The notes beneath the pieces were generated by a model that had not been told where the DNA came from, did no database searches, and saw nothing but the letters and a program-made list of their open reading frames with translations. From Bradyrhizobium australiense (GTDB lineage: Bacteria; Pseudomonadota; Alphaproteobacteria; Rhizobiales; Xanthobacteraceae), in the NCBI RefSeq assembly GCF_013114825.1, contig NZ_JAAVLX010000013.1:98034-162033 (forward strand): a DNA stretch of 64,000 nucleotides. Direction: 5' to 3'. Below, piece by piece: positions 25,608 through 35,010 of this stretch (position 1 is its first letter; each line of letters begins with the position of its first letter). Position numbers and translations under genes: made by a program.

Positions 25608-28600
25608 TCAATCGGTGAGCGCTTTCCGGATCATGATCGCCATATCCGATTTCCGATAGGGCTTGGCGAGCAGCAATACGCCTTCATCGAGCCGCCCGTG
25701 ATGAATGATCGCATTCTCGGTATAGCCCGAGGTGAACAGCACCCTTAATCCGGGCCTGACCTTCGCTATCTCGTCGGCGAGCTGCCGGCCGTTCATGCCG
25801 GGCATGATCACATCGGTGAAGAGCAGATCAAACGGACGGCCGGTGTGGGCGAGCGCGAGGGCTTCAGTCGCGTTCGCCGCATCCAGCGTGACGTAACCGA
25901 GTGAATGCAGTTGCGCCAGCACATAGTCGCGCACCAGCTTGTCGTCCTCCACTACCAGAATTGTTTCATGACCGCCCTCCACGGTCGGCGGCAGAATAGC
26001 CTCGGCGGCCGGCAATGCAGCCGTGGCTGGCGGCAGATACATCTTGATCGTCGTGCCGTGGCCCTCTTCGCTGTAGATCATGATGTGGCCGGCCGATTGC
26101 TTGATGAAGCCGTACACCATGCTCAGCCCGAGGCCGGTACCTTTGCCAAGCCCCTTCGAGGTGAAGAACGGATTGAATACCTTGTCGAGCATCGCAGCCG
26201 GAATGCCGGTTCCGGTATCGCTCACCGCGATCATGGCGTAGCGACCCGGCCGAACGTCGCTGTGCACCCTTGCATAATTCTCGTCAAGCATGACGAAGCC
26301 GGTCTCGATGATCAGCTTGCCGCCATCGGGCATGGCATCGCGCGCGTTGAGGGCCAGATTGAGGATCGCGGTGGCGAGTTGATTGGGGTCGACGATAGCA
26401 GAGCAGGTCTCGTCTTCGAACACGGATTCGATCTCGACATGCTCGCCAAGCGTTCGCTGCAGCAATTTCGCAGTATCGATGATCAGCGTGTTGACGTCGG
26501 TTACCTTTGGTTCGAGCGGCTGCTTGCGCGCGAACGCGAGCAGGTGCTGGGTGAGGTCGGCGCCGCGCGACGCCGCTTCGTCGATCATTCGCGTGATGGC
26601 GGCAAGCTGCGGTTCGCCCTTGACGGCGTCGGCCAGAATTTCGATTGTTCCCGTGATCACCGTCAGGATGTTGTTGAAGTCGTGCGCGATGCCGCCGGTG
26701 AGCTGACCCATCGCCTCCATCTTCTCGGCCTGCCGGATCCTGTCCTCGGCCGCGATCCTGTCGGTGAGGTCGCGGACGAATGCGTTGAATACAAAGCCGC
26801 CACGCGTCCTGAGCGCGGCGATGCTCAACTCCACTGTGATCTCCTTGCCATCCCTCCGCCTGACCTGAAGTTCGCGTCGGGGCTGACGGACCACCTCGTT
26901 GCCGGAAAGCAGGAAGGATTGCAGGGCTTTCTTGAGAGGGCCTTGCCCGTCCGGCTGGCCCATCAGTTCGAACACGTTCATCCCGAGCGCTTCATCGCGC
27001 GACCATCCAAAGATATTTTCGGCCTGCGCATTCCAGTCCCGGATGAAGCCCTTCTCGTCGATCTGGACGAAGGCATCGAGCGCCGTGTCGACGATGCCGC
27101 GCGCCAGTCGTTCGCTTTCGCGCAGCGCCTCTTGCGCCAGCCGGCTCTCGGTCATGTCGCGGCCGACGAAAAAGAAGCGCCTGGCCGGCTCGGACCAAGT
27201 GCCGAGCCATGACAGCCACACCTCTCGCCCATTCTTGTGGATGCAGCGCGTGTCGGATATCTTCGGGCGCTGCCCGCGGCGTGCCGCGTGCATTTCCTTG
27301 CGGGAGGTCTCGAGATGGTCGGGATGAATGAAGTCCTCGCCGCTGCGGCCGATCATTTCCTCCGGCCGGTAGCCCAATATGGGCTCGCAGCTCGGGCTGA
27401 TCTGAACCAGAAATCCTCCGGCATCCATCACCATGATCAGATCCTGCGAGGTCTCGAAGATGCGGCGAAGCTCTTCGGTCTGCCGACGCAGCACCTGCCG
27501 GGTCTTGTTGGTTTCGGTGATGTCGCGCGCCACCTTCGAGATGCCGATGGTCGCGCCTGAGGCGGACTTGATCGGGGAGATGCTGAGTGAAACTTCGATC
27601 CGCTGGCCGCCTTTTCGCAGCCGCTCCGTTTCACTGTGTTCAATGCTTTCGCCCCAGCCGATCCGGCGTAGCGCGTCCTGCAGTTCCGGCAGCCGGTCTT
27701 CGGGTGCAAGCAGCGTGATGTTCTCGCCCGTGGCTTCCGCGGCGCTGTATCCGAACAGCCGCTCCGCCGCCGAGTTCCAGCCGGTGATGGTGCCGTCGAG
27801 CGACATCGTGATGATGGCGTCGTTGGAGGATTCGACCGCCGCGCTGAACAGCCGCTCCCGCTCGGCATGATGGTCGCGCGCCGCGACGGTGCGGCGATGC
27901 TCCTGAACCTCTTGCTCGAGCGCAGCCGTCTTCGCATTCACTTCCCCGATCGCATGCGCAAACGCGCGCGCGAGCACACCTGTCTCGCCGCCGGCATCGA
28001 CCGGGATGGCGATCTTCTTGTTACTGGCCACCCCTTGCACGGCTTCGGTTAACTGTACGATCGGGCGGGTCAGCGACCTCGCGATCGCTAGCGCCAGCAC
28101 TGCCGCGCACAACACCGCGATCCCGCCAACGAGAAGGGAAGTATTTCTGATGCTTGCGGCCGGCGCCATGATGACCGCGTTAGGGGCGGTTTCGATGACG
28201 CCAACCCATTCGACGCCGGCCAGCAGGGCAGGCGCGAGGACTATTCCGCCCGGCTGTGCGGCTTGATCCGGAACTATGTCCGCGCTGCCTTGCGCGGTCC
28301 CGGCCTGCGACGCCAGATGCGGGAAGTCGGCTTTCCAGTTGTTCGGCTTGCCGAACAACCAGCCGAACTCGCGCGAGCGATCCGGGTGAATGAGATAGTC
28401 GCCCTGCTTGTTGACGACATATATGGTCTCGCCAGGCAACACCGACGACCGGACACGCTCGAACGCGCGCCGCATGTCGAGATTGATCATGAAAATGCCG
28501 AACCGTTTGCCGTCGTCTGCGAATATCGGCGTCGCGATGCGAAGCGTCGGCCTGTGCACCTCCTCGATTAGTCCGTTGCGGCGACCCAAATCGAGCGACG

Positions 28601-29114
28601 AGACGTAGACTTGTCCGGGGCCTAGGCGGATCGTTTCCGGGAAGTAGCTGCGACTGTTTCTCGACCGCAATCCCTCTTCGGGCACGATCCGAACTGTGTC
28701 GTTCGGTCCCGCGCGGTCGACGCGGACAAGCTCACGGCCATCATCATCAAGGCCGATGATCCGAAGCATCGCATAGGCGGGCTTGGCTTCGAGTTCGGCC
28801 GCGAAACGTGATGCCAGCCGGTCCCGCCAGGTCTTTTCGGAGACGCCATCGACCGGATCTATGCCTCCCGATCTGTGGGCGCGGACCAATCCGTGCAGCG
28901 CCACTGCGGAACGAGAGGCCGCAACATCTCCGATCGCGCTGGCCGCGTAGTATTCGAGGTCGGTCGCGAGCTGCCGCGAATGCGTCTCGATGCGGTCGCG
29001 GGCGCGCAGCAGGAGCGCTTGTTCGAGGTTGCGATAGCTCAGCCATCCGACCGCGGTAACCGCGATCGCGACGAGCGCAATCATCGCGATGGCCAGCCTG
29101 GTCGTGAGCGTCAT
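25608..29114 (-). CDS. Hybrid sensor histidine kinase (Cache-HAMP-3xPAS-HisKA-HATPase-REC)
   Basis: A 1168-residue membrane kinase. Membrane segments at about 7-27 and 325-346 enclose a periplasmic double-Cache-type sensor. HAMP is at about 347-400 and PAS domains at about 420-535, 547-655 and 665-785. HisKA has the acceptor H811 in GGIAHDFNNIL. ATPase boxes are NLALNARDAMPDGG, DTGTGI and GKGTGLGLSMVYG. The C-terminal receiver has VVEDDKLV, D1101 in TDVIMPGMNG and LAKPY. All catalytic residues are present. The response-regulator gene lies 67 bp upstream on the same strand, probably co-transcribed. Confidence 0.95.
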   Translation of the reverse strand: MTLTTRLAIAMIALVAIAVTAVGWLSYRNLEQALLLRARDRIETHSRQLATDLEYYAASAIGDVAASRSAVALHGLVRAHRSGGIDPVDGVSEKTWRDRLASRFAAELEAKPAYAMLRIIGLDDDGRELVRVDRAGPNDTVRIVPEEGLRSRNSRSYFPETIRLGPGQVYVSSLDLGRRNGLIEEVHRPTLRIATPIFADDGKRFGIFMINLDMRRAFERVRSSVLPGETIYVVNKQGDYLIHPDRSREFGWLFGKPNNWKADFPHLASQAGTAQGSADIVPDQAAQPGGIVLAPALLAGVEWVGVIETAPNAVIMAPAASIRNTSLLVGGIAVLCAAVLALAIARSLTRPIVQLTEAVQGVASNKKIAIPVDAGGETGVLARAFAHAIGEVNAKTAALEQEVQEHRRTVAARDHHAERERLFSAAVESSNDAIITMSLDGTITGWNSAAERLFGYSAAEATGENITLLAPEDRLPELQDALRRIGWGESIEHSETERLRKGGQRIEVSLSISPIKSASGATIGISKVARDITETNKTRQVLRRQTEELRRIFETSQDLIMVMDAGGFLVQISPSCEPILGYRPEEMIGRSGEDFIHPDHLETSRKEMHAARRGQRPKISDTRCIHKNGREVWLSWLGTWSEPARRFFFVGRDMTESRLAQEALRESERLARGIVDTALDAFVQIDEKGFIRDWNAQAENIFGWSRDEALGMNVFELMGQPDGQGPLKKALQSFLLSGNEVVRQPRRELQVRRRDGKEITVELSIAALRTRGGFVFNAFVRDLTDRIAAEDRIRQAEKMEAMGQLTGGIAHDFNNILTVITGTIEILADAVKGEPQLAAITRMIDEAASRGADLTQHLLAFARKQPLEPKVTDVNTLIIDTAKLLQRTLGEHVEIESVFEDETCSAIVDPNQLATAILNLALNARDAMPDGGKLIIETGFVMLDENYARVHSDVRPGRYAMIAVSDTGTGIPAAMLDKVFNPFFTSKGLGKGTGLGLSMVYGFIKQSAGHIMIYSEEGHGTTIKMYLPPATAALPAAEAILPPTVEGGHETILVVEDDKLVRDYVLAQLHSLGYVTLDAANATEALALAHTGRPFDLLFTDVIMPGMNGRQLADEIAKVRPGLRVLFTSGYTENAIIHHGRLDEGVLLLAKPYRKSDMAIMIRKALTD

Positions 29115-29181
29115 GTCGGTGTTCGCCCGCCCTCCCGCATCCGCCCGGCAAGCCGCCGGACCAATCGGATGCTACGGCGCT

Positions 29182-29610
29182 TCAAGGGGAGGAAGCAACA
29201 CCGCCGGCGGGGCGGAGGGAACCACGTTCGGCGGCCTCCAGGCGGCCCGTGGCCGTCGCCAGAAGCTCGGCCGGCCGGAACGGCTTCTGCAGACTGGAAA
29301 CTGCGCCGAGCTTGGTCGCCATGGTCAGGAAGTCGGGCGCCGAGTCCGCTTCGGATGAGATCGGCCGGCCGGAGATGACGATGATCGGCATCTGCGGCCG
29401 CTGCTGACGAACCATCCGCATGGTTTCAAATCCGTCCATACCCGACATGAAAATGTCGAGGAACAGCAGATCGAAATCTCCGCTCTGGCATAATGCCAGG
29501 CCCTTTCGCCCGTCATCGGCAGTAACCACGCTATGCCCGGCGCGCTCCAGCAGCAGACGGATGGTCATCTCGATCGCCACGTCGTCATCCACCACCAATA
29601 TTTTTGCCAA
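29182..29610 (-). CDS. Single-domain response regulator
   Basis: A 142-residue receiver: ILVVDDDVAIEMTIRLLLERAG, DLLFLDIFMSGMDGFE with phospho-aspartate and IIVISGRP. The lysine motif is QKPFRPAEL. No output domain follows; the tail is short and low-complexity. It is placed just upstream of the hybrid kinase on the same strand, as expected for a phosphorelay partner. Confidence 0.9.
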   Translation of the reverse strand: MAKILVVDDDVAIEMTIRLLLERAGHSVVTADDGRKGLALCQSGDFDLLFLDIFMSGMDGFETMRMVRQQRPQMPIIVISGRPISSEADSAPDFLTMATKLGAVSSLQKPFRPAELLATATGRLEAAERGSLRPAGGVASSP

Positions 29611-29631
29611 AGTAAAAAAGTTCTGCGGCGA

Positions 29632-30351
29632 TCAGTTGCTGAGATATTCTGGATGGCGTGAGCGGATTTGGTCGAGCTCGCTCAGTGTGCCCGACAGATG
29701 GGTGCGCAGGTGCTTCTGCGCCGCCTCGGGTTCGCCGGCGCCGATCGCTTTCGCAATCAGCTTGTGGTGCCGCACGATATCTTGCGCCTTGCCGGGGGAG
29801 GGCAGATGCAGCCGGCGCAGCCGGTCGATATGTCCGCTACGGCTGCGCACCAGCAACCAGATGTCCTGCTTGTCGGTGGCGGCGTAGAGCTGGGCATGGA
29901 ACTCGTTGTCGGCGGCCATGAACTTTTCGAAGTCGCCGGCTTTCGCGAATTGCTGTTGGCGGACGATGGTCGCATGGAGTTCGGCAGCGAAGGCTTCGTC
30001 ACGGCGCATGGCCAGCATGCGGACGATTTCGAGCTCGACGGCCTGGCGCAGGAAATGCGCCTGCTGCGCCAACCGTACGTCGACCCGGCTTACCACGGTG
30101 GCATATTGCGGAAACACGTCGACCAGCCCTTCCTCCTCGAGCCGCATCAGCGCATCGCGGATTGGCGTCGAACTCACGCCGAACTGTCCGGCCAGCGCGG
30201 CGCGCGACAGCGGCGATCCCGGCGGCAGTTCCAGCGAAATAATCATGCCGCGCAGGCGCTCGAACACCTGGGGCGCGGCCTGACGATCGCGATCGAGCCG
30301 ATCGACTGAACGCGGCAGGGCGCGGCGGGAAACGATCTGGGATGCGGCCAT
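29632..30351 (-). CDS. GntR-family regulator, FadR (FCD) subfamily
   Basis: A 239-residue repressor-type protein. The winged helix (about 25-90) has QVFERLRGMIISLELPPGSPLSRAALAGQFGVSSTPIRDALMRLEEEGLV (in parts), and the FCD helical domain (about 100-225) has the metal/ligand residues in DNEFHAQLY and HHKLIAKAI. FadR-type members sense carboxylated metabolites. ATG 30351 gives MAASQIVSRRAL. It is divergent from the transporter/dehydratase operon, and a perfect 12-bp inverted repeat lies between them, so it almost certainly controls that operon and itself. Confidence 0.92.
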   Translation of the reverse strand: MAASQIVSRRALPRSVDRLDRDRQAAPQVFERLRGMIISLELPPGSPLSRAALAGQFGVSSTPIRDALMRLEEEGLVDVFPQYATVVSRVDVRLAQQAHFLRQAVELEIVRMLAMRRDEAFAAELHATIVRQQQFAKAGDFEKFMAADNEFHAQLYAATDKQDIWLLVRSRSGHIDRLRRLHLPSPGKAQDIVRHHKLIAKAIGAGEPEAAQKHLRTHLSGTLSELDQIRSRHPEYLSN

Positions 30352-30385
30352 CGAATGAACCCGGCCTGTAGAAGGCGCTTGCTTC

Positions 30386-30411
30386 AAATGCACTAATACA
30401 TTAGTGCATTT
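30386..30411. promoter_or_regulatory. Probable GntR operator (perfect inverted repeat)
   Basis: Half-sites AAATGCACTAAT and ATTAGTGCATTT are exact reverse complements separated by two bases. The site lies 35 bp from the GntR start and 39 bp from the start of the substrate-binding-protein gene. The size and symmetry fit a FadR-type dimer. Confidence 0.8.
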
Positions 30412-30449
30412 CCGTCGAAGCGTCAATGAAGCGCCGAAGGAGATGCACA

Positions 30450-31469
30450 ATGAGAAACAGGATGTGGAGCGCCTGCGCGGGCGCCGTCGCGGCACTTGCC
30501 ATGGCGCTGCCGGGCTCGCCGGCCTCGGCGCAGCAGAAGTCCGAGATTTCGCTGTCGCGGCAGCCGGGCATCTTCTACATGCCTTCGCATATCATGGAGA
30601 AGTACAAGCTGATCGAGAAGCACGCCGCTTCTCTCGGCCTGCCTGGTGTCACCACCAAATGGATCAATCTGAGTGGCGGCGGTGCGCAGACCGATGCGCT
30701 GCTCGCCGGCAGCGTGGACGTCCTCAACACCGGCACCGGCAACCTCTTATTGCTGTGGGATCGCACCCGCGGCGGCGTCAAGGGCATCGTCGCCACGTCT
30801 GCACAGCCGATGACGCTGATCAGCCGCGATCCGAATATCAAATCGATCAAGGATTTTGGTCCGAACGACAAGATCGCGGTGCCGACCGTCAAGGTCTCGA
30901 CGCAGGCGATCGTGCTGCAGATCGCAGCTGCCGAAACTTTCGGCGCCGACCAGTGGTCGAAGCTCGATGCCAACACCGTGCAGCTCGGCCATCCCGACGC
31001 CTATGTGGCGCTGACCAATGCCCAGCATGAGGTGCGCAATCACTTTTCGATTCCGCCGTTCACCTTCCTCGAACTGAAGAACGTGCCCGGCGCGCATGTG
31101 GTGCTGTCGTCGCCCGACGTGATGGGCGGCCCGCTCAGCCAGGCGCAGTTCTTCACCACCACCAAATTCGCCGACGCCAACCCAAAGGTCGTGCAGGCCG
31201 TGCGCGACGCCACCAAGGAGGCGCAGGATCTGATCCGCAGCGATACCAAGACTGCGGTTGAGATCTACAAGGAAGTCACCGGCGACAAGACCAGCGTCGA
31301 GGATCTGCTGGCGTGGCTCAAGGAGCCCGGCATGATGGAATGGAACCTGCAGCCGCAGGGCACCATGAAGTTCGCCGCCCACCTGTTCAAGGTCGGTACG
31401 CTGAAGACCATGCCCAAGGCGTGGACGGATTATTACCTGCCGGTTGCGCACGACCTGAAGGGCAATTGA
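30450..31469 (+). CDS. ABC transporter substrate-binding protein (NitT/TauT, SsuA-like)
   Basis: A 339-residue periplasmic protein with a signal peptide (MWSACAGAVAALAMALPGSPASAQ). The mature part has the NMT1/SsuA pattern: LSRQPGIFYMPSHIMEKYKLIEKHA, SGGGAQTDALLAGSVDVLNTGTGNLLLLWD, and FGPNDKIAVPTVKVSTQAIVLQ. ATG 30450 is preceded by AGGAG; an upstream in-frame ATG at 30426 lacks one. The family usually binds nitrate, sulfonates, taurine or other small anions. The downstream genes argue for a sugar acid or aromatic-like carboxylate instead. Confidence 0.9.
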   Translation: MRNRMWSACAGAVAALAMALPGSPASAQQKSEISLSRQPGIFYMPSHIMEKYKLIEKHAASLGLPGVTTKWINLSGGGAQTDALLAGSVDVLNTGTGNLLLLWDRTRGGVKGIVATSAQPMTLISRDPNIKSIKDFGPNDKIAVPTVKVSTQAIVLQIAAAETFGADQWSKLDANTVQLGHPDAYVALTNAQHEVRNHFSIPPFTFLELKNVPGAHVVLSSPDVMGGPLSQAQFFTTTKFADANPKVVQAVRDATKEAQDLIRSDTKTAVEIYKEVTGDKTSVEDLLAWLKEPGMMEWNLQPQGTMKFAAHLFKVGTLKTMPKAWTDYYLPVAHDLKGN

Positions 31470-31474
31470 TCGAC

Positions 31475-32239
31475 ATGACCGCGCTTCTCGACGTCAGTGA
31501 CGTAACACTGCGCTACAAGACCTCGAGCGCGGTCGTGACCGCGACTGAGCGGGTCAGTTTTACGGTCGATCGTTCCGATCGCTTCGTGCTGCTCGGTCCC
31601 TCCGGTTGCGGCAAGTCGACGCTGTTGAAGGCGGTTGGCGGCTACATGAAGCCGAGCGAAGGCAAGATGCGCATTGGTGGACGCGAGATCGCCGAGCCCG
31701 GCGCCGACCGCATGATGATCTTCCAGGAGTTCGACCAGCTTCTGCCGTGGAAGACGGTGCTGGAAAACGTGATGTTCCCGCTGTTGATGACGCGGAAACT
31801 GCCGCGCAAGGAAGCCGAAGTTCGCGCCCGGGCCTACATCGAGAAGGTCAGCCTCACCCGCGTCGTCGATGCCTATCCGCATACGCTGTCCGGCGGCATG
31901 AAGCAGCGCGTCGCGATCGCGCGCGGCATGGCGATGGAGCCGGATATTTTGCTGATGGACGAACCGTTCGCCGCGCTCGACGCGCTGACGCGGCGCACCT
32001 GCCAGGACGAATTGCTGCAGCTCTGGGCAGAAACCAAATTCACCGTTTTGTTCGTGACGCATTCGATCGCGGAAGCGATCAAGATCGGCAACCGAATCCT
32101 GCTGCTGTCGCCGCATCCCGGCCGGGTGAAGGCCGAGGTGGTCGATGTCGACAAGGTCTCCGGCGAGGACGGCAGCGCTGCGCGGCTGGAAAAGCAGATC
32201 CATGACCTGCTGTTCGCCGACGCCGTTACGGCACATTAA
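31475..32239 (+). CDS. ABC transporter ATP-binding protein (NitT/TauT type)
   Basis: A 254-residue ATPase: Walker A GPSGCGKST, Q-loop IFQEFDQLLPWKTV, signature LSGGMKQRVAIARGMA, Walker B LLMDEPFAALD, H-loop FVTHSIAEA. EFDQLLPW and GGMKQR are typical of the SsuB/TauB/NrtD branch. ATG 31475 lies six bases after the substrate-binding gene and 12 bases before the permease gene. Confidence 0.94.
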   Translation: MTALLDVSDVTLRYKTSSAVVTATERVSFTVDRSDRFVLLGPSGCGKSTLLKAVGGYMKPSEGKMRIGGREIAEPGADRMMIFQEFDQLLPWKTVLENVMFPLLMTRKLPRKEAEVRARAYIEKVSLTRVVDAYPHTLSGGMKQRVAIARGMAMEPDILLMDEPFAALDALTRRTCQDELLQLWAETKFTVLFVTHSIAEAIKIGNRILLLSPHPGRVKAEVVDVDKVSGEDGSAARLEKQIHDLLFADAVTAH

Positions 32240-32251
32240 AGGGAGCGCGCG

Positions 32252-33115
32252 ATGGGTGAGGCCAGAATTCTGTTGCGCGATGCCGCCGAACTGACGGCGG
32301 CGGTGCCGGCCGAAGTCGAGCGCAAGCTGACGGTGCTGGAGCTGTTGTGGAACGACGGCTTTGTGCGCAAGACCCTGATTATCATCTTTCTCGCCGCGGC
32401 CTGGGAGACCTACGGCACCGTCCTGAACAATCCTCTGCTGTTCCCGACCTTTCACGACACCATCGTCACCATGTTCGACAAGGTGCGCGACGGCACCATT
32501 CCGTTGCGCGCCTGGGCGTCGCTAAAGGTCTTGTTCATGGGCTACGCCGCCGGCATCGCGCTGGCCGCCATCTTCACGATCCTCGCGATCTCGACCCGGA
32601 TCGGCACGGATTTCCTCGAGACCATCACGGCGATGTTCAATCCGCTGCCGGCGATCGCGCTGTTGCCGCTGGCACTGATCTGGTTCGGTCTGGGCAATGG
32701 CAGTCTCGTGTTCGTGCTGATCCATTCGGTGCTGTGGCCGGTCGCACTCAACACGCATTCCGGGTTCAAGAGCGTGTCGAACACGCTGCGCATGGTCGGC
32801 CGTAACTACGGCCTGCGCGGCCTGCCTTATGTGGCCCGGATTCTGATCCCCGCCGCGTTCGGCTCGATCCTGACGGGGTTGAAGATCGGCTGGGCGTTTG
32901 CCTGGCGCACGCTGATCGCCGCCGAACTCGTGTTCGGCGTGTCGTCGGGGCAGGGCGGGCTCGGCTGGTTCATTTTCGAGAACCGCAATTTGCTGGATAT
33001 TCCCGCGGTATTCGCTGGGCTGTTGACCGTGATCGTGATCGGCTTGATTGTCGAGAATCTGATCTTCCGCACGATCGAGCGCAACACCGTCCAGAAATGG
33101 GGTACGCAATCATGA
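32252..33115 (+). CDS. ABC transporter permease (NitT/TauT type)
   Basis: A 287-residue inner-membrane permease with about six hydrophobic segments and the EAA loop region NTLRMVGRNYGLRGLPYVARILIPAAFGSILTGLK (about residues 171-205, abbreviated). The FNPLPAIALLPLALIWFG segment is diagnostic of SsuC/TauC-like permeases. Its stop codon overlaps the dehydratase start by four bases (ATGA), which ties the transporter to the catabolic enzymes. Confidence 0.93.
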   Translation: MGEARILLRDAAELTAAVPAEVERKLTVLELLWNDGFVRKTLIIIFLAAAWETYGTVLNNPLLFPTFHDTIVTMFDKVRDGTIPLRAWASLKVLFMGYAAGIALAAIFTILAISTRIGTDFLETITAMFNPLPAIALLPLALIWFGLGNGSLVFVLIHSVLWPVALNTHSGFKSVSNTLRMVGRNYGLRGLPYVARILIPAAFGSILTGLKIGWAFAWRTLIAAELVFGVSSGQGGLGWFIFENRNLLDIPAVFAGLLTVIVIGLIVENLIFRTIERNTVQKWGTQS

Positions 33116-34848
33116 GCAACAAGAAAAACCCCGCCGATCTCCGCAGCGCGCGCTGGTTCGCGCCCGACGATCTCCGCGCCTTCGGCCACCGCTCGCGCGC
33201 GATGCAGATGGGTTACGCGCCCGAGGAATGGAAGAGCAGGCCGGTCATTGCGATCCTCAACACCTGGTCGGATGCGCAGCCCTGCCACATGCACTTCAAG
33301 AGCCGCGTCGATGACGTCAAGCGCGGCATCCTGATGGCGGGCGGCTTCCCGATGGAGCTGCCGGCGTTGTCGCTGTCGGAATCGTTCCTGAAGCCGACCA
33401 CCATGCTCTATCGCAACATGCTGGCGATGGACGCCGAGGAATTGCTGCGCGGCCATCCCGTCGACGGCGTCGTTCTGATGGGCGGCTGTGACAAGACCAC
33501 ACCGGGACTGCTGTTGGGCGCCACCAGCATGAACCTGCCGACAATCTATCTGCCAGCCGGGCCGATGCTGCGCGGCAACTGGAAGGGCAAGACGCTGGGC
33601 TCTGGCTCGGATGCCTGGAAATACTGGGACGAGCGCCGCGCCGGAAAAATCTCCGACAAGGACTGGGTCGATGTCGAAGCCGGCATCGCCCGCAGCTACG
33701 GCACCTGTATGACCATGGGGACCGCTTCGACCATGACGGCGATTGCGGAATCGATCGGCATGACGCTGCCGGGGGCATCCTCGATTCCCGCGGCCGACGC
33801 CGGCCACATCCGCATGGCCTCGGAATGCGGCCGCCGCATCGTCGAGATGGTGTGGCAGGATCTGACGCCGGACAAGATCCAGACCCGAAAGGCTTTCGAG
33901 AACGCGATCACGGTCGCGATGGCGATGGGCTGCTCGACCAATGCGATCATCCATCTGATCGCGCAGGCCCGCCGCGCCGGGCAGGACATTGGCCTCGACG
34001 ATTTCGAGAAGGCCAGCCGCAAGGTGCCCGTCATCGCCAATGTGCGCCCGAGCGGCGACAAGTATCTGATGGAAGATTTCTTCTATGCCGGCGGCCTGCC
34101 CGGCCTGATGAGCCGCATCAAGGAGCATCTGCATCTCGACGTCGTCACCGTCACCGGCCAGACCCTCGGCGACAACATCGCGCGCGCCGAGGTCTATAAC
34201 GACGACGTCATTCGCACCGTCGAAAACCCGATCTACAAGGAGGGCGCGCTCGCCGTGCTCAAGGGCAACCTCGCGCCCGACGGCTGCGTGATCAAGCCGA
34301 GCGCCTGCGAGCCGCGCTTTCTCAAGCATACCGGCCCGGCGCTGGTGTTCGATGATTATCCCTCGATGAAGAAGGCGATCGACGATCCGAACCTGGATGT
34401 CACAGCCGATCACGTGCTGATCCTGCGTAACGCCGGACCGCAGGGCGGCCCCGGCATGCCGGAATGGGGCATGCTGCCGATCCCGACGAAGCTCGTTAAG
34501 CAAGGCGTGCGCGACATGGTGCGGCTGTCGGACGCGCGCATGAGCGGCACCAGCTATGGCGCCTGCATCCTGCATGTCTCGCCGGAATCCTATATCGGCG
34601 GTCCGCTGGCGCTGGTGCGGACCGGCGACAAGATCACGCTCGATGTCAACGCCCGCACCATTAACCTCGATGTGCCGGAGGCCGAGCTGGCAAAGCGCCG
34701 CGCCGAGTGGAAAGCGCCGGAGCCGCATTACGAGCGCGGCTATGGCTGGATGTTCACCCGCCATATCAAGCAGGCCAATGAAGGCTGCGACTTCGATTTC
34801 CTGGAGACCGGATTTGGGGCGCCGGTCAGCGAGCCGCCGATTTACTGA
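33112..34848 (+). CDS. IlvD/Edd-family sugar-acid dehydratase (L-arabinonate dehydratase-like)
   Basis: A 578-residue dehydratase, the usual length for the pentonate branch. Expected iron-sulfur cysteines are in NTWSDAQPCHMH, GGCDKTTPG and GTCMTMGTAST; the Mg/substrate region is in AMGCSTNAIIH and the C-terminal motif SDARMSGTSYGACILH. The MGYAPEEWKSRPVI start region and overall length resemble L-arabinonate dehydratase more than IlvD or Edd. It would turn an aldonate into a 2-keto-3-deoxy acid. It is translationally coupled to the permease. The exact sugar acid is not determined. Confidence 0.88.
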   Translation: MSNKKNPADLRSARWFAPDDLRAFGHRSRAMQMGYAPEEWKSRPVIAILNTWSDAQPCHMHFKSRVDDVKRGILMAGGFPMELPALSLSESFLKPTTMLYRNMLAMDAEELLRGHPVDGVVLMGGCDKTTPGLLLGATSMNLPTIYLPAGPMLRGNWKGKTLGSGSDAWKYWDERRAGKISDKDWVDVEAGIARSYGTCMTMGTASTMTAIAESIGMTLPGASSIPAADAGHIRMASECGRRIVEMVWQDLTPDKIQTRKAFENAITVAMAMGCSTNAIIHLIAQARRAGQDIGLDDFEKASRKVPVIANVRPSGDKYLMEDFFYAGGLPGLMSRIKEHLHLDVVTVTGQTLGDNIARAEVYNDDVIRTVENPIYKEGALAVLKGNLAPDGCVIKPSACEPRFLKHTGPALVFDDYPSMKKAIDDPNLDVTADHVLILRNAGPQGGPGMPEWGMLPIPTKLVKQGVRDMVRLSDARMSGTSYGACILHVSPESYIGGPLALVRTGDKITLDVNARTINLDVPEAELAKRRAEWKAPEPHYERGYGWMFTRHIKQANEGCDFDFLETGFGAPVSEPPIY

Positions 34849-34881
34849 CTGTTGTTCCGGGCCGCGCGTAGCGCGAACTAT

Positions 34882-34949
34882 GGTGCGCAATTGCGCACCT
34901 GAGAACCTCGAGATTCCGGGTTCGATGCTTCGCATCGCCCCGGAATGGA
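34882..34949. repeat. Intergenic palindromic repeat (ggtgcgcaattgcgcacc / ccgggttcgatgc type)
   Basis: A perfect 18-bp palindrome ggtgcgcaattgcgcacc (34882-34899) is followed by ctcgagattccgggttc and an inverted cgccccggaatg. A related element lies at 36111-36193; the two flank the lactonase gene. Confidence 0.65.
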
Positions 34950-35010
34950 GAACGAGAGGCCCGGCAACGATTGCCAGCATCAAACAAAAGCATCACAGGG
35001 AGGACGACCA

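Noticed and set aside
25905..27212. 435-codon plus-strand frame
   Set aside because: Antisense to the hybrid kinase catalytic region; no motifs.
32827..34983. 718-codon open frame on the minus strand
   Set aside because: It is antisense to the permease/dehydratase genes, has no family motifs and arises from GC-rich third positions.
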